Source of the DNA: Bactrocera neohumeralis
Lineage: Eukaryota; Arthropoda; Insecta; Diptera; Tephritidae
Length of the DNA stretch: 64,000 nucleotides
Direction of reading: 5' to 3'
Assembly: GCF_024586455.1 (NCBI RefSeq)
Contig: NW_026089624.1
Coordinates: forward strand, 11,375,341-11,439,340
The position numbers and the translations under genes are program-made. Below the pieces are notes generated by a model. That model searched no databases. It had not been told where the DNA came from and worked only from the letters and a program-made list of their open reading frames with translations. Positions 33,713 to 47,050 of this stretch are shown here, in pieces (within the stretch, counting starts at the first letter, position 1; each line of letters begins with the position of its first letter).

Positions 33713-35129
33713 CCACACTGACAAGATTTATTTAAATAATTGTAGACATAACCCAAAAACTCATAATTTCATGCTAAACAGAACAATTCTCGAAAAAACA
33801 TTACATGTAATGACTGTTCGTTACAAATTTCAGCTCTTTGAGATCCTCAAATCACCTTTACAGTACATTTATAAACACATGAAACGAGTATTAGCAAATA
33901 CAGAATATACTTAATACGTTTAACTTGAAGAAACGTTTATAATATATTCATAAATGGCATTATATTGTTAATCTCAAATCATATAACACCCTAAGAATAG
34001 CATTAAGACAGATACCACAATTGTATAACATACATACATATGTAGGTAGATAAACTTGCGTGCGTAGATAGTTTATCCTTTAAACAGTTTACCAGTAGTA
34101 TTTAGCTGGTTGATATATTTTCCAATTCCATTCGTAATTATTTCACGGTAAAGCTGCTCAAGTAAACACCAACAATTTCAGTTCTTATGCGCATTTAAAA
34201 CTAGATATGTGGTTCTATATTAAAGGCAAGAACAATAATAAAAAAAATTATTAAGATTTGAACTGATTAATATAGGCTTATCAATTTGTTTTTGTCGCAT
34301 GTAATATATACAACAAAACATAGTTTATATATAAAGATATAAATATGCATATAAATCTCAATTTTTGAGCATTTATTATCGATTTATATAAGTATATATT
34401 AGCAGAAGGTACCAACGCAAATAAGGGTTTAAATTAATATGAAAAACCTTAGTTTACTGCATAAATAAAACACATAAATGTTTCTAAATGAAATTTCACA
34501 TTATGTTCATCTGTAAATGTAGTTAATAGAATATTTTGAAATGCACATATATTTATAATATATGAATATAAACAAAAATGAATAAGCTAAAAGTATACTA
34601 GCGATGCACATTTGCAGACTTTAGCACTAAGTGAAATATGCTTCGCCTAGGCAAGCAAAAAAAAAACCTTAAAAGTATTTAAATAATTTTATATATATAC
34701 ACGTATAAAATATAAATTCTTTAATTATAGTAAATAATGTCTACTCAATTGTGTTGTTGTTTTCTTTGCTTTGTTATGAAGCTCAATCGGTAACGCCGTT
34801 TTCAAAAATTCCATGATAATTAACATATTTTAACTTTTTGCTCTGAAGTATTGAGACGAATATTGTTGAATAAAAAAAACGAAAAATTTTTTTTGTCACA
34901 TGAAAATTCATCAAACTTTGAATGTACTAGGGCTACTGAACAATAATATGTGAATCAAAAAAAACATAAATTTTCCGATTGATTACAAGCATCAGCTACA
35001 GCTGGAAAAATGCTTAATTGCTTTCGCCATGCCGATCCCTGTGATCTCTGAATTAGGGGCCTCAATTTTAAAATTCGGCAATGGCTTATCGGCATAAGCG
35101 GAGAGCAGCTGAACTCTTGTAAACTCTCC

Positions 35130-35260
35130 TCTTGCGTGAGTGAGCTTAGGACTACTGTAAAGGCCTTGTCAAATCTGAAGAGATATGACGACTGGGTTGA
35201 AATTCAATTCAGTGACCATGCCTTCGCGGACCCGAAGAAGTGCACCGCCTTGGGTTTATT
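35130..35260 (+). pseudogene. Jockey-like LINE fragment (endonuclease-RT linker)
   Basis: The plus strand reads VKALSNLKRYDDWVEIQF then SDHAFADPKKC. It matches the reverse complement of 1960-2090 in the minus-strand LINE nucleotide by nucleotide with substitutions (CTTCGGGTCC and GTCGTCAT blocks shared). It is a short relic and not an independent gene. Confidence 0.6.
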
Positions 35261-36110
35261 CGAGATTTCAACCACGAAAGCAGTGTTGCACACTGTCAAA
35301 GTATCACGTTGTGCCATCATAACATAACATTTAAGCAACATTAAATTGTTGTTTGCACATCAGCAGAGTATCAGCAAATATGGAACTCAGTTGTTGTGCT
35401 GCTGTAATTTTAACGTAGCTCGAACATACCCCTATTTTAACCAAGGTTTTTAACGTGGCTGAACACTCTTAAAACACCCGATGTGTATTTTTGTATAGTT
35501 TTGGAATTGTGGTTTTAAACTCAACCGGTCAACTAGAACGTACATAAGTTATTAACAAATTTGAAACTCTTTGAATTTGTATTTTCCGATAGAAATTGCG
35601 ATCTGCATACTGCCCGCCGTCCGACAAATGTACATGCGAGATGCATCGGGCAATTGCTTCCCCAAGACAGAATATCAAAGATTTCGTATCCAAAAAATTT
35701 TCGGATGACGTTTTAATAGATTACTGTAAACCCTAGAAATTTCGCTTTAATCAATTATTTCTTTCGCTCCTAAAAACCTCAAGAAATTAATTTTTTGAAG
35801 CCTATAAAGCAGACTCCCTCCTTAAATATCTGCATTTTTTTCCAAAACTCAATAATTTAGACATTTCGTGTTTTATTTTTATGTTTTCTCCTATCGAAAT
35901 AAAGATAAATTAATTCATAAAAATAAAATAACTTGATTTCTTAACTTACATTACAAATCTGTCAGCGACTATCTTCTTGCTTTGTTTCTGATAGCAAAAC
36001 CGATAAAATTGGTTTCCGTGATACCCAAATGCGTCTTTATTCATTCAATAAATGTTATCTCTTAAAATCTTTCTTTAATTCGGAGCTCATTAAAAACTTT
36101 AATAGGATTG

Positions 36111-37740
36111 CTGATTCGAATATTGGTCTTGCGTATGTTCGAAAAGACGAAAAACCAAACAGATTCTGTGACACCATTAAAAATCAGAATTGGTTTGCAC
36201 TTCTGACAGCTAAACAATTCTGTCTTGGATTCCACAATACCCCTGATATTCTGTTTCGAACATCAAACCAATAATATCTGAGTTCATGACACCTACTAAC
36301 TGTTTTTGATCGGTTTCAATTCTGATTCCGATAAGTATCAGATTCCACAATACCCCTGATTAAAATAAAATTAAGGGTCACGACGAGTGTTTTGAACATA
36401 AAGAGTCGATAAAATCTACTATTTCTAGGAATGTAGTTTTTGAGCTAAATTAAATTTCTGATGCGTTTTGATTCAGTCATTGGTGTTTTGCGGTGTCCAC
36501 AGCGTACAAATATGGTGTTCATAACGTTTAAAAGAGGTTTTGTTAGAACTACAGATATAGAAGATTGCTTCAGTCAAAAGTTAAAACTATTTAAAACGCA
36601 TTCTTAATAACTAGCGGCAGCTATGTAATAAACAGTTTGTGGCAACGTTCCTTCATCTCATTTTGTAAAAAACCAATTGATTCCTCATTTGAACGGAAAT
36701 TACTTACGGATCTGCAATAAACATTAGTTAAAAGCCATTTATTAGTCAATAAAATTTCGGCTTACTTGCTGTTTGCCCTGGATGGGCATCGTTATTTTGC
36801 TGCTATTTGGAAATCACGATGACAGTTATTCCAATCGACTAACAAATCACGTCCAGGGTTAAGAAGGTCGAATGGATTTCTGTAATCACAAAGAGGGTTT
36901 CTTGTGCGCAGCAAATTAGTTTTGACCCTAACAATTTTGTCATCGTAATATAAATCAAAACTAATGTCTATTTTAATAGTCGTTCACGTTTGTGCAAGCA
37001 ATAACTTAATTAAATTGTTTTTATCTTTCGTTTCAAAATTTTTTGGACGGATGAGTACAGATTTCTTCTTAACATTACAGTCGATGGCGTTAAAATTCTG
37101 ACTGTCAATAATACCAAGATTGTAAAGTACCATTCGACATCCAGTGTTCCTTCACTCCTCATACGACCGCGATAACTGATGAAGTACATAGGTCGCAACA
37201 AAATCGTCAAGTCGATAGCCGGCAGTTCATGGAAAAAAACGTTGTTGGTTTTCTCCCAGCCGTCCATAAACTACTTCGCACCGATATGGTCGCCTGGATG
37301 AAGGGAAACGCGAACGAAGAAGCTTCAGTCGTGTCAGAACACTGAACTCCGAATTACCACAGAATGCCACCATGTCTCTGGTTGACCACTTGCATAGCGA
37401 GGCCCGCATGCTTTCAATTAAGGAATACAGTGAGATCCTCTCCAAGCAATTTCTGCTGGGAAACCATTCATCCTGCTTGAAGCGGAAGCGCTAGCCGAAT
37501 ATAGAGTGATCCTTGCGCACCTATCATCCGCAACATCCAGAATTCTGTAGCATGTGAAATCCTTCTTTTCTATAATCGGCCGCCATAAGCCAAGTATTTT
37601 TCCAGCGTGAGTTAGAATTATATTCAGTATTTAAAAATAAAAAATCCAAGACAGATTTGCTTAGCTGTCGGTGTCACAGAATCTGTTTGGATTTTCGTCT
37701 TTTCGAACATATGAAAGAAAAACCAATATTCGAAACAGCT
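36111..37740. repeat. Inverted repeat pair enclosing ~1.4 kb
   Basis: 36111-36234 and 37642-37740 are reverse complements with indels; they share ATGTTCGAAAAGACGAAAA and CAGATTCTGTGACACC. A short direct repeat GATTCCACAATACCCCTGAT also occurs at ~36230 and ~36341. The pair may be the ends of a DNA element. Between the arms lie the LINE fragment below and unassigned AT-rich DNA; 37745-38200 is also unassigned. Confidence 0.45.
37040..37560 (+). pseudogene. Jockey-like LINE fragment (RT thumb region)
   Basis: The plus strand reads DEYRFLLNITVDGVKILTVN then NTKI, corresponding to EYRLELNIAVDGVKIPTVN near 1030-960 of the minus-strand LINE, then GRNKIVKSIAGSSWKKT and a tail with SCQNTELRITTE. It has several stops. 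With 35130-35260 it may represent one old insertion. Confidence 0.6.
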
Positions 37741-38204
37741 GTTTACTAATGTGACAAATCTTGTGATAGCAATTCTAATAAAATTTACAATGCGCTCGGC
37801 AATTTTAACTTTTCTTTTATTAGAAGAAGAAAAAAAAACGAAAAAGAATTAAGAGGAAAATATTAAAAGATCACAGTGACCCACTTTATGCCCCAGGAGA
37901 ATCGTAAGTGGAATTTAGCTCTATTTATTTTTGTGTTACTTTCTTAGGTTTTCCTCTGTCAAAATTCAGTTAAATAATTCGTACCAATAAAATAAATAAA
38001 TTTCTTAAATTACATTTTTTTAACCGCCTAACAGCCCACAGAAATAACAATTGAAGCATTTCCGCTTCAATTTACCTTCAAAACGCTTCATTAAGGAAAT
38101 GGATCGAGATGACAATCACGATAGGAGTGGAACTTGTCAAAGTATCACGTACTGAGGGAATTTTTGGCAACACTTGCCACAGAATCACGGCGTTTCTTAT
38201 GCGC

Positions 38205-38610
38205 AAAACTGTTTTTTTTTTTCTTAACTGGCGTAGACACCGCTTGCGCGAGTTAATAACAGCGCGCCAGCTGTTTCTTCTTTTTGCAATGTGGCGGCAA
38301 TTGGAGATTCCAAGCGAAGTCAGGTCCTTCTCCACCTGGACTTTCCAACGAAGTGGAGGTCTTCATACTTTCAGAACTTGAGTGTTTTCATTCGGACGAC
38401 ATGACCAAGCCAGAGTAGCCATTGTCTTTTAATTCGCTGAACTATGTCAATATTTCATACAGCTCATCGTTCCATCGAATGCGATATTCGCCGTGACCAA
38501 TGAGCAAAGAACATACATCTTTCGCTGGAACACTTGTAAAGTCGACTCATTAGGTGTTATCATCGTACGTGCCTCTGCACCATATAGCAGGACGGGAATA
38601 ATGTTAAAAT
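38205..38610 (-). pseudogene. RTE-like LINE 3' fragment
   Basis: The last ~400 bp of the 9475-11930 family: VEKDLTSLGISNCRHIAKRR on the minus strand, with the typical terminal TTCTTAACTGGCGTAGACAC near 38220. It is eroded. 38610-39600 is AT-rich without a recognised feature. Confidence 0.7.
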
Positions 38611-39609
38611 GTTATCATGTTTAGTCCAGGTGTGCTTAAGTTAAATACTTTGTATTTACCTTCACTCTTTTATTCCATTTACTACAAGTATATATCTGTA
38701 TATGTAAAATAAAGTTGTGTTAGTTGCAACATTTATAATTTAATAACCGCTGAACCGATTTGGCTGAAAATTGTGATTAGTAGTGATTAGTCTGAATTAA
38801 ATGAATAGAGAATTTGCGTTGATAATTAAAGTAGTTCACCGAATATTAGATGTGCACAGAATTAATGTTTGGAATATTTTCCGATGCGCACGGAAACACA
38901 GAAAACATAACAGTGGGCTTCATCAAACTTTTCTTAGGTAATCAAAATCGGCATATGTTTTCATTCAAATTGTCTTTTTTAGACCAAAATACCCAAAACG
39001 ACGGTAAATAATTTCGAAATTATGAGTTCCATATGGAATATCATTACGGATTGAACATGTAAATAGACGGAAATGGAAACAAGGGTAAGATTTTATTATA
39101 GAAATAATTTTTTAAAAAAATAATGGCAGCGTTAAACTAGATGCTATAATTCTATTAAAGGGACCTAGGGGAATAATATGAACATAATATAGTAATATGA
39201 AATTACTAAGTCATTTAAAAAAATGTAAACTAATAGTTGTAGGCCTCAACTGGTGGTTATTAATTTCATTCTGAAAAAATTTTAGTTCATCAAAGTATTC
39301 CACCAAAATTTAGTTATTCACACAATAAACCTTTGGAACATAACAACAAATTTCATCGAAATAAACTCACCTCTGTGAAAGCACTTTTCGTTGGGAACCG
39401 TATCCTTTGCGAAATTTCTTGGATCATCTGAGACTTAAGCTTTGAAATTAAAGTCACGTTCTTTTACCTTATACATATTTAGATAATCTTATTCACTTTT
39501 CATATAAATTGTCTTCCTCAGACTGAAATACCTACAACGAAGGAAATGGAAACTACGGTAAGATATATTTTTAAATATATCTCCAATGGAATTATAAATA
39601 TATTTCACC

Positions 39610-41540
39610 TTCTTCTTCTTAATTGGCGTAGACACCGCTTACGCGATTATAGCCGAGTTAACAACAGCGCGCCAGTCGTTTCTTCTTTTCGCTACGTGGC
39701 GCCAATTGGATATTCCAAGCGAATCCAGCCCCTTCTCCACTTGGTTCTTTCATCGGAGTGGAGGTGTTCCCTTTCCTCTGCTTCCCCCAGCGGGTACTGC
39801 CTCCAATACTTTCAGAGCTGGAGTGTTTTCATCCATCCGGACAACATGACCTAGCCAGCGTAGCCGCTGTCTTTTAATTCGCTGAACTATGTCAATGTCG
39901 TCGTATATCTCGTACAGCTCATCGTTCCATCAAATGCGATATTCGCCGTGGCCAATGCGCAAAGGACCATAAATCTTTCGCAGAACCTTTTTCTCGAAAA
40001 CTCGTAACGTCGACTCATCGGTTGCTGTCATCGTCCAAGCTTCTGCACTATAGAGCAGAACGGGAATTATGAGCGACTTATAGAGTTGGGCTTTTGTTCG
40101 TCGAGAGAGGACTTTACTTCTCAATTGCCTACTCAGTCCGAAGTAGCACCTGTTGGCAAGAGATATTCTGCGTTGGATTTCGAGGCTGACGTTGTTGTTA
40201 GTGTTATTAATGATTCCAAGATAGACGAAATTACCTACGACTTCAATATTATGACTATCAACAATGACGGTAGAGCCAAGTCGTATGTGCGACGACTCTT
40301 TGTTTGACGGCAGGAGATATTTCGTCTTGCCTACGTTCACCACTATACCCACTTGCTTTGCTTCCTTTTCCAGTCTGAAGAAAACAGAACTAACGTCGCG
40401 ATTATTGAGGCCAATGATATCAATATCATCGGCGTACGCCAGCAGCTGTACAGCCTTATTGAAGATTGTACCTTCTCTATTTAGTTCTGAAACTCGAGAT
40501 ATTTTCTTCTTTTATTCATTATTTATACGGTTCAGAGACGTCCTCCCCGATCCTGACGGAGCTTTTGATATTGCTCAATGTCGGGGGGCTCAAAGGGGAT
40601 ACCAAATTCAGACATCGCGGCATAAAAGCAGCTCCTTTTCCTGTTGGCAAAAGCAGCTTTGAAATCGACGAAATGGTGGTGCGTGTCAATTCTCTTTTCA
40701 CGGGTCTTTTCCAAGATTTGGTGCATGGTGAATATCAGGTCAGTTGTTTTCTAAGCCCAAAGTCACACTGATAAGACCCAATCAGTTTGTTGACGGTGGG
40801 CCTTAATCTTTCACACAATACGTTCGATAGAACCTTATAAGCGATGTTGAGGAGGGTTATCCCACGGTAGTTGGCGAAGATTGTAGAGTCTCCCGTTTTG
40901 TGGATTGGGCAGAGCACACTTAAATTCCAATCGTCGGGAATGCTTTCGTCCGACCATATTCTACAAAGAAGCTGATGCATGCTCCTTGTCAGTTCCTCGC
41001 CGCCGTATTTGAATAGCTCGACCGGCAATCCATCGACCCCCGCTGTTTTGTTGTTCTTCAGACGGACAATTGCTTTTCGCACTTTTTCATGGTCGGACAA
41101 AGGAACGTCAGTTCCATCGTCATCAATTGGGGAAACGGGTTTACCATCTCTTGATGTTAAGATTTCACTGCCAGACAGGAGGCTGGGGAAGTGTTCCCTG
41201 CATAATTTTAGCATGCTTTGGGCATCAGTCACTATATCACCTCTGGGGGCTCTAAAAGAGTATGCTCCGGTCTTGAAACCTTTTTTTAGTCGCCGCATCT
41301 TTTTGTAGAATGTTTCAGCATTATCCCTGTCGGCCAGCTTGTCAAGCTCTTCGTACTCACGTATTTTGGCCTTTCTCCTTTTTTGTCTGCAAATGCCTCT
41401 CTTTTTCCTTTTCAACTTTCGGTATCAGTCTGTCTTGTCTCAATTGCGACATAGCACTCCTCGTCGTACCTGCTGTTCTTTTGCATTTTCCGATAACCGG
41501 AGTTCCCTTATACCTAGTTGACAAGTGTTCTCAGAGAGTA
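39610..41540 (-). mobile_element. RTE-like LINE copy, frameshifted
   Basis: Minus strand, 5' to 3': linker (IREYEELDKLADRDNAETF, KKGFKTGAYSFRAPRGDI), RT start (KAIVRLKNNKTAGVDGLPV, NLSVLCPIHKTGDSTIFA, YQCDFGLRK), RT middle (HFVDFKAAFANRKRSCF, AMSEFGIPFEPPD), thumb (GIVVNVGKTKYLLPSNK, SLEIQRRISLANRCYFGLSR) and the C-terminal VFEKKVLRKIYGPLRIGHGE. It ends in the AAG-type tail at ~39612. The endonuclease is missing or truncated, and the RT core is broken by frameshifts. Confidence 0.8.
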
Positions 41541-41544
41541 GGAG

Positions 41545-44500
41545 TATAAGACCTCGTGCTCGCATTTGGCTACCCCTTCTAGAGGATCCGGGCGAAAAAC
41601 TCCTGAGATCAAGCTGCAGAACAAAGCTGTACCTAGTATAGATGAGTGGCAGCTGATCAAGGAGAAAAAATCCAATAAAGCAAGCAGACCAATTCTGGTG
41701 GCCATTTTCGATGAGTCCATAGAGGCTCTTAAGAAGACTGATTGCAAAATCAGCTTCGGCATTCGCAAGGGCAGGCTAAAAATCTTCCAGAGCGACAAAG
41801 CGGCTGACGAAGACGACACGGGAGGGGTCGATGACGCCAGCCAGCTGCTAAGGAATGTTGACATCGAGTAAATCTGAGTTGCCCAATAACCTAAGATGCG
41901 TAGAGATTAACCTGCAGCACTCAAAGTGTGCTACAGCGAATCTGACAACCCTCATAAACGAGAGGGGCATCGACATCAGTCTAATATAGGAGCCCTGGGT
42001 TAATGAAGGCACCATCAAAGGGCTAAACAGCAGTAACTGTAACATTTTTTACACACGAAACATAGGTAAACCAAGGACATGCACTCTTATCAATAGAAGT
42101 ATAAATGCATTCCTTTGTCCTAATTACAGCACAGCAGATATCACAGGTGGAACAAAAGGAAAATCATTTCTTCTTGGTTTCGGCCTACATGACCCACGAC
42201 GTGGACATACCACCGGCACCACTTATAAGACTAGTAGAGGGCAACAAGAAGAAGAAAGACGTCCTATTAGGGTGTGATGCAAAACAAGGCACACAGTATG
42301 GGGTAGCTCCAGTATAAACAGCAGAGATGAGTCACTCTTACAGTATATTTTGAATAGCAATTTAAGTATATGCATCAAGGGTAGGGTTACCATATTTCCT
42401 GATTTGTCAGGGAATTCCTTAATTTTGACCTTTGGTACTGATTCCCTGATTTTCGTGAAAAATGCACTGATTCCCTGGTTTCCTCCTGAATCGGCGATTT
42501 TTTTTTAATTATTATTTTTTTTGTTGACATGTGCAACGGGACTGATTTTGACTGATTTCGATATGGTAACCCTAAGCTCTGATAGGTTTCCGGGGAGGGA
42601 GGATGTGCTGGACCTCACGCTATCAACAGACATAGACAGTCTCGTTGTGGATAACTGGAGTGTGTCCGATGAGCCTTCCATGTCGGATCACTTCTGGATA
42701 CTCTCCAGAATTCGCGAGAAATACAGTACTTTTCTCAAATATCGGAATCCTAGAAGAACAGCATGGAAAAAATTCACCAGTATAGCAACAAAATGCCTTG
42801 AAAAAGGAGGAAATAAGAGTATCAGTAATCCTCTGGAACTAGATTCAGAAGTAGAGAAGTTAGTAAAAATCTTAACTACAACTTTCAATAAATCCACTCC
42901 GCTAACAGTTCTGAAAAAAGAGAAAGTTCCTTCTTTGATGGAACAGTGAGCTCAAGAATTTGGGAACGCAACTAAGGAAAGCTTTCAATGAGAGTTTTAG
43001 AACCAGAGTCTGGCTATCATATAAAGATACAAAAAAGCAGTCAGGAAAGCTAAGAATGACTCATGGCGACCTTTCTGCACATCGATAGAGAGTTGCAGAA
43101 CAACCGCAAGAAAGTCTCTTCCTTGGTGATAGAAAGTTGCAGAGAATGCGCTCTAGGCTGAGTAAAATGCTATCCAAAGAACATACTAATACTGCCTACA
43201 TTAAGGCGGAAGGAAATGATCTGACCTCCTCTGGAAAATAATCTCTGGAGGTACTTATTAAAACCCACTTCCCTGGCAGTCAGCAAACGCCTATAACGAG
43301 AGTTCAACTAGAACCATTGGCAAACGCAGCTGAGTGCCGAGGCCAGATAGAAGACAAAAGCAAAATCAAATATGCCATAAATAGTTTCTCACCAGCGGCA
43401 ATAGTTTTAAAGCGGCAGGTCCAGACGGGATTATGCCCATAATGCTGCAAAAGCTGGAAGAACCAATGGTTCTAAGGCTTGAAAAAATATATATATGTAT
43501 ATATACAAAGCTAGCCTTACATCCCAAGAAGTTGGAAATGAGTTAAAGTGGTGTTCCTTCCAAAACCAGGCGAAAGAACACACGATAATGCCAAGGATTT
43601 TAGACCTATAAGCCTCACCTCATTTATGCAGGAGGTACAACACTCTCTCTATCCCCCACAGCTAAATACTTGGGGGTGGAGATTGACACCAAACTGTCCT
43701 GGAAAATAAATATAGAAAAAAGAGTAAATAAAGAATATATGGCCTACTATACTTGCAAGAGATTCGTCAGCAAGAGTTGGGGCCTTAAACCTAGTATAAT
43801 CATGAGGATGTATACGGTTGTCATAAGACCTATACTTACATATGGAGCTCTAGTATGGTAGCCAGAGCTAAACAAATACAAAATTAGAAAATTACAGGTG
43901 TTACTGGTGCAAACAATGCTCAATGTGGTCCTGCATCAACTCCCCATAGACATCTTTATTGTCAAAACAGTAGCATGTTCTGCTATAAAAATAAAAGAAT
44001 TGGGTGATTGGAATCAGCAGAACTATGGACATAGTGGACAAGTCCAATGTTAATAAACTACGTTCTTCCAATGCTGGATTTCAATAGACACTTCCAGGTG
44101 AGGATACCCTCTAGACGAGAATAGAGAAGACCATCTCCATCTCAGTCTATACCGACGGGTCCAAAATGGACTGCAGAGTAGGCATGGAGGTATTTTCCGT
44201 TGATCTAGACATTTCTCTCTCTATCCGTCTACCGAACTCGGCTAGTATCTTCCAAGCGGAAGTACTGGCATAGAAAAGGCCCGCGAAGCTCTATTGACAA
44301 ATTCCAGTACAGTCCACAATTGCAAGAAAGCACTGAGCTCAATAAAAGACAAGCTCCACCTAGACTTGACCTGGGTTTCCGGCCCCAGAAACATTTTCGT
44401 CAACGAAAAAGCAGACGAGTTGACAAAGGCAGGAGCTTTCCTTAACGAATCCGAGGCGGAGCTAATACCAAGCCCGCTAGGATCGATAAAAGAGAGATCA

Positions 44501-44860
44501 ATAGACAAATTCAACAAGTTGCAAATAACAGGTGGAAAAACATAACAAAATGTATCATAACTAAACAATTATGGCCAACATATGACAAAAAAAGAACTAA
44601 CGACTTATTAAATAGGTTTAGGAAAGGATCTATAGAATAACAGCTAATAGCTAGTAACAGGGCACTGGAAATTTGGAGAACATGCGTCCAAAATGGGTAT
44701 GCCCTACAAAAACATCTGCCGAGGCTGTGGAACAGCAGGGAACAAGGAAACAATTTTCCACTTTCTCTGTGAATGCCCAGCCCTATCACATATCCGACAC
44801 AGGACACTTGGAATCCATCAAGCACCAAACCTTGAGAGACCACAGTGGGAGATAAAACTA
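41545..44860 (+). mobile_element. R1/LOA-like LINE with RNase H, decayed
   Basis: Plus strand, in order: ORF1 fragment (41566-41871, PSIDEWQLIKEKKSNKASRP), endonuclease start (CVEINLQHSKCATANLTTL, 41905), a MITE at 42382-42575, endonuclease end (REDVLDLTLSTDIDSL and SDEPSMSDHFWILS, 42600-42700), RT start (AAGPDGIMPIMLQKLEEP, 43410), a jump that deletes the RT core, thumb (AKYLGVEIDTKLSWKINIEK, 43660), RNase H (SVYTDGSKMD, 44150; TWVSGPRNIFVNEKADELT, 44370) and a Cys-rich tail (CRGCGTAGNKETIFHFLCEC, 44715). Many frameshifts. RNase H after RT fits I/LOA-type LINEs; the exact clade is uncertain. Confidence 0.75.
42382..42575. mobile_element. ~190 bp MITE with GGGTTACCATAT ends
   Basis: GGGTTACCATAT at the left is matched by ATATGGTAACCC at the right. 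TA lies outside each end. It interrupts the endonuclease frame of the surrounding LINE, so it arrived later. Inside it repeats CTGATTCCCTG-type text. It encodes nothing. Confidence 0.6.
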
Positions 44861-44861
44861 T

Positions 44862-46630
44862 TCGTCTCGGCACAACAAGAGGCTGCCCACAGGGGGGGGT
44901 GTGTTATCACCCCTGCTGTGGAGTCTTGTCGTAAACGACCTGTTAGCAATGATAACGGACAATGGGATCCGCTGCCAAGGGTATGCGGACGATATTGTTA
45001 TTATAGCCAAAGGCAAATATGAGGACACTATCTGCGACCTGATACAAAGAGGTCTAAACCTGGTAAAGGGGTGGTGCAGGAGGGTTGAATTGAACATCAA
45101 CCCCTCCAAGACGACCATTGTCCTGTTCACGAGGCGCAGGTCCCTACCCGGTCTCAGGAACCTCACACTAGGAGGCAGAGTGATAGAGATGACCAATAAG
45201 GTCAAATACCTTGGTCTCACGTTAGACTCTACTTTGCGGTGGAAGCAGCATGTGGACCTGACCTTGGTCAAAGCAACAAAGGCATTAATGGTGTGCAATC
45301 GGCTCGCGGGTAAGTCCTGGGGCTGTAAGCCAAGGATTGTTAGGTGGTTGTACACCATGATAGTGCGACCGGTAATCACGTACGGGGCGGTAGCCTGGGC
45401 CTCAATAGCGTCGCAGACTTCGGTAGGAATTAAATTATCGAAGCTGCAGCGGCTAGCCTGCGTCTGCATGACGGGCGCAATGCGCACCTGCCCAACGGCA
45501 GCTATGGAGGCCCTGCTTGAACTCACACCGCTTCACTTGGTCATCGGCCAAGTAGCCAAGAGCACGCTTCTGCAAATAACGGCAGAGGGGTTTGGTAAAG
45601 GAAAGGTAATCTCGTCCCAGAGGATGGAAAAGATAAGTGGCAATATACCAATCGCCCTCCTCCCGAAGGACAGCACTACCAAAACGGTTAACTTCACTAA
45701 AAAGTTTAAGGTCACCCTCGGAAGCAAGGATGAGTTGAACAACTCCACCCTTGAACTGCTGCTGAGGAACAGCACATTGAGGCGGTACACCGACGGCTCA
45801 AAAATGTCGGAGGGAATTGGTGCAGGGATCGCGGGTCCACGCTCCAAGCTCTCCATACCTATGGGGGAGTTTCCGAGCATTTTCCAGGCGGAAGTCTTTG
45901 CCATAAGTCGGTGCATAGAGATAAACCTCCATCGCAACTATCGCAATGAGCGGATAGCCATACTTAGTGATAGTCAAGGAGCACTAAAAGCGATCTCCTC
46001 CTACGAGATCAGGTCGCTGCTAGTGCAGGAGTGCAGAGAAAGGCTGAACAGCCTTGCGGAAAGAAACCAGGTGCACCTAATTTGGGTGCCAGGTCACTAA
46101 GGAATAGCCGGTAACGAACTGGCAGACGAGCTCGCTCGCTCCGCAGCCTCCACCAAAATGGTAGGTCCTGAACCCTTTACAGGGGTGGGTCCCCATACCA
46201 TAAAGGAGCTACTTCGCAAAGAAGAGGGATTGGCAACGAACTCACGGCATGCGGCATGCCAGGTTGCTAATGGGAGGGTACAACATGAGCAGGTTCAAAG
46301 TCGTAATCAATCTCCCCAGGAATAAACTTAGGCTATTGGTCGCACTTTATACTGGCCACTGCAAGTTAAATAGGCATTTATATAACATGGGCTTATCTTC
46401 TTGCACTAACTGCCGGTTCTGCAACATGGCGCCTGAAACACCGGAACACCTGCTGATCGACTGCACAGCAGTCTGCAGACGCAGGATTAAGGCCCTCGGA
46501 TCCATGTTTCCGAACAGGGATTGCATCGACTCATTAGAACCCAGTAGAATATTGGAATTCATCGATGTGCTCGGGCTAAGTGAGTTCATGTGATTTAGGA
46601 GAGGGCACAATAGACCAAGGATCGCGGTGC
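44862..46630 (+). mobile_element. 5'-truncated LINE with RT, RNase H and Cys tail
   Basis: The element begins near TTRGCPQG. A GTGTGTTA where GTGTTA is expected (near 44902) breaks the frame. It then stays open 44901-46100 for 399 codons: LSPLLWSLVVND, QGYADDIVIIAKG (active-site block), KYLGLTLDSTLRWKQHV, PVITYGAVAWAS, then RNase H RRYTDGSKMSEG, AEVFAISRCIEINLH, LSDSQGALKAIS and IWVPGH. A stop at 46098-46100 falls directly after VPGH, ahead of GIAGNELADELARSAAS. A tail 46249-46593 has CTNCRFCNMAPETPEHLLID. It is better preserved than its upstream neighbour and a different family. A GGGCACAATAGACC block follows the stop. Confidence 0.8.
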
Positions 46631-46842
46631 ATTCTTCATAAATAAATCTAATCTGGATTTCTACTAAAAGCATATCGGACATAAGTAGCTTCATCGAAAC
46701 CTCAAAATGGTTTGAAAGAGAAGGTGAAACGTGATAGCAGATATAAAAGGTCTACGAATAGTGCATCAAAATGGCACAGCCAGTGCTAATTGAGCCCGAA
46801 AGATAACAGGGCTGCACTCCTACCTAGCTGCGGTTGCACTGA

Positions 46843-47050
46843 AGCTGTAATACCCTTCACAAATAGAAATGATTCCATACAAGAACTTGATTTTAATCCA
46901 TCAGTTTATATGGCAGCTATATGCTATAATGGTCCAATCTGAACAATTTCTTCGGATATTGTAGCGTTGCCTTGGATAATAATTCGCGCAAAATTTAGGG
47001 AAGATATTTCGACAAATATATATGTAAGTTCCTAAGACATCTCCACAAAT
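46843..47050. repeat. Eroded dipteran interspersed repeat fragment
   Basis: AATACCCTTCACAAATAGAA, then ATGGCAGCTATATGCTATAA and GGTCCAATCTGA recall a noncoding repeat common in fly genomes. It is truncated. 47060-48120 shows only AT-rich DNA. Confidence 0.4.

Noticed and set aside
35136..35327. A 63-codon frame taken at first as a small gene
   Set aside because: Its sequence matches the linker of the Jockey-like LINE.
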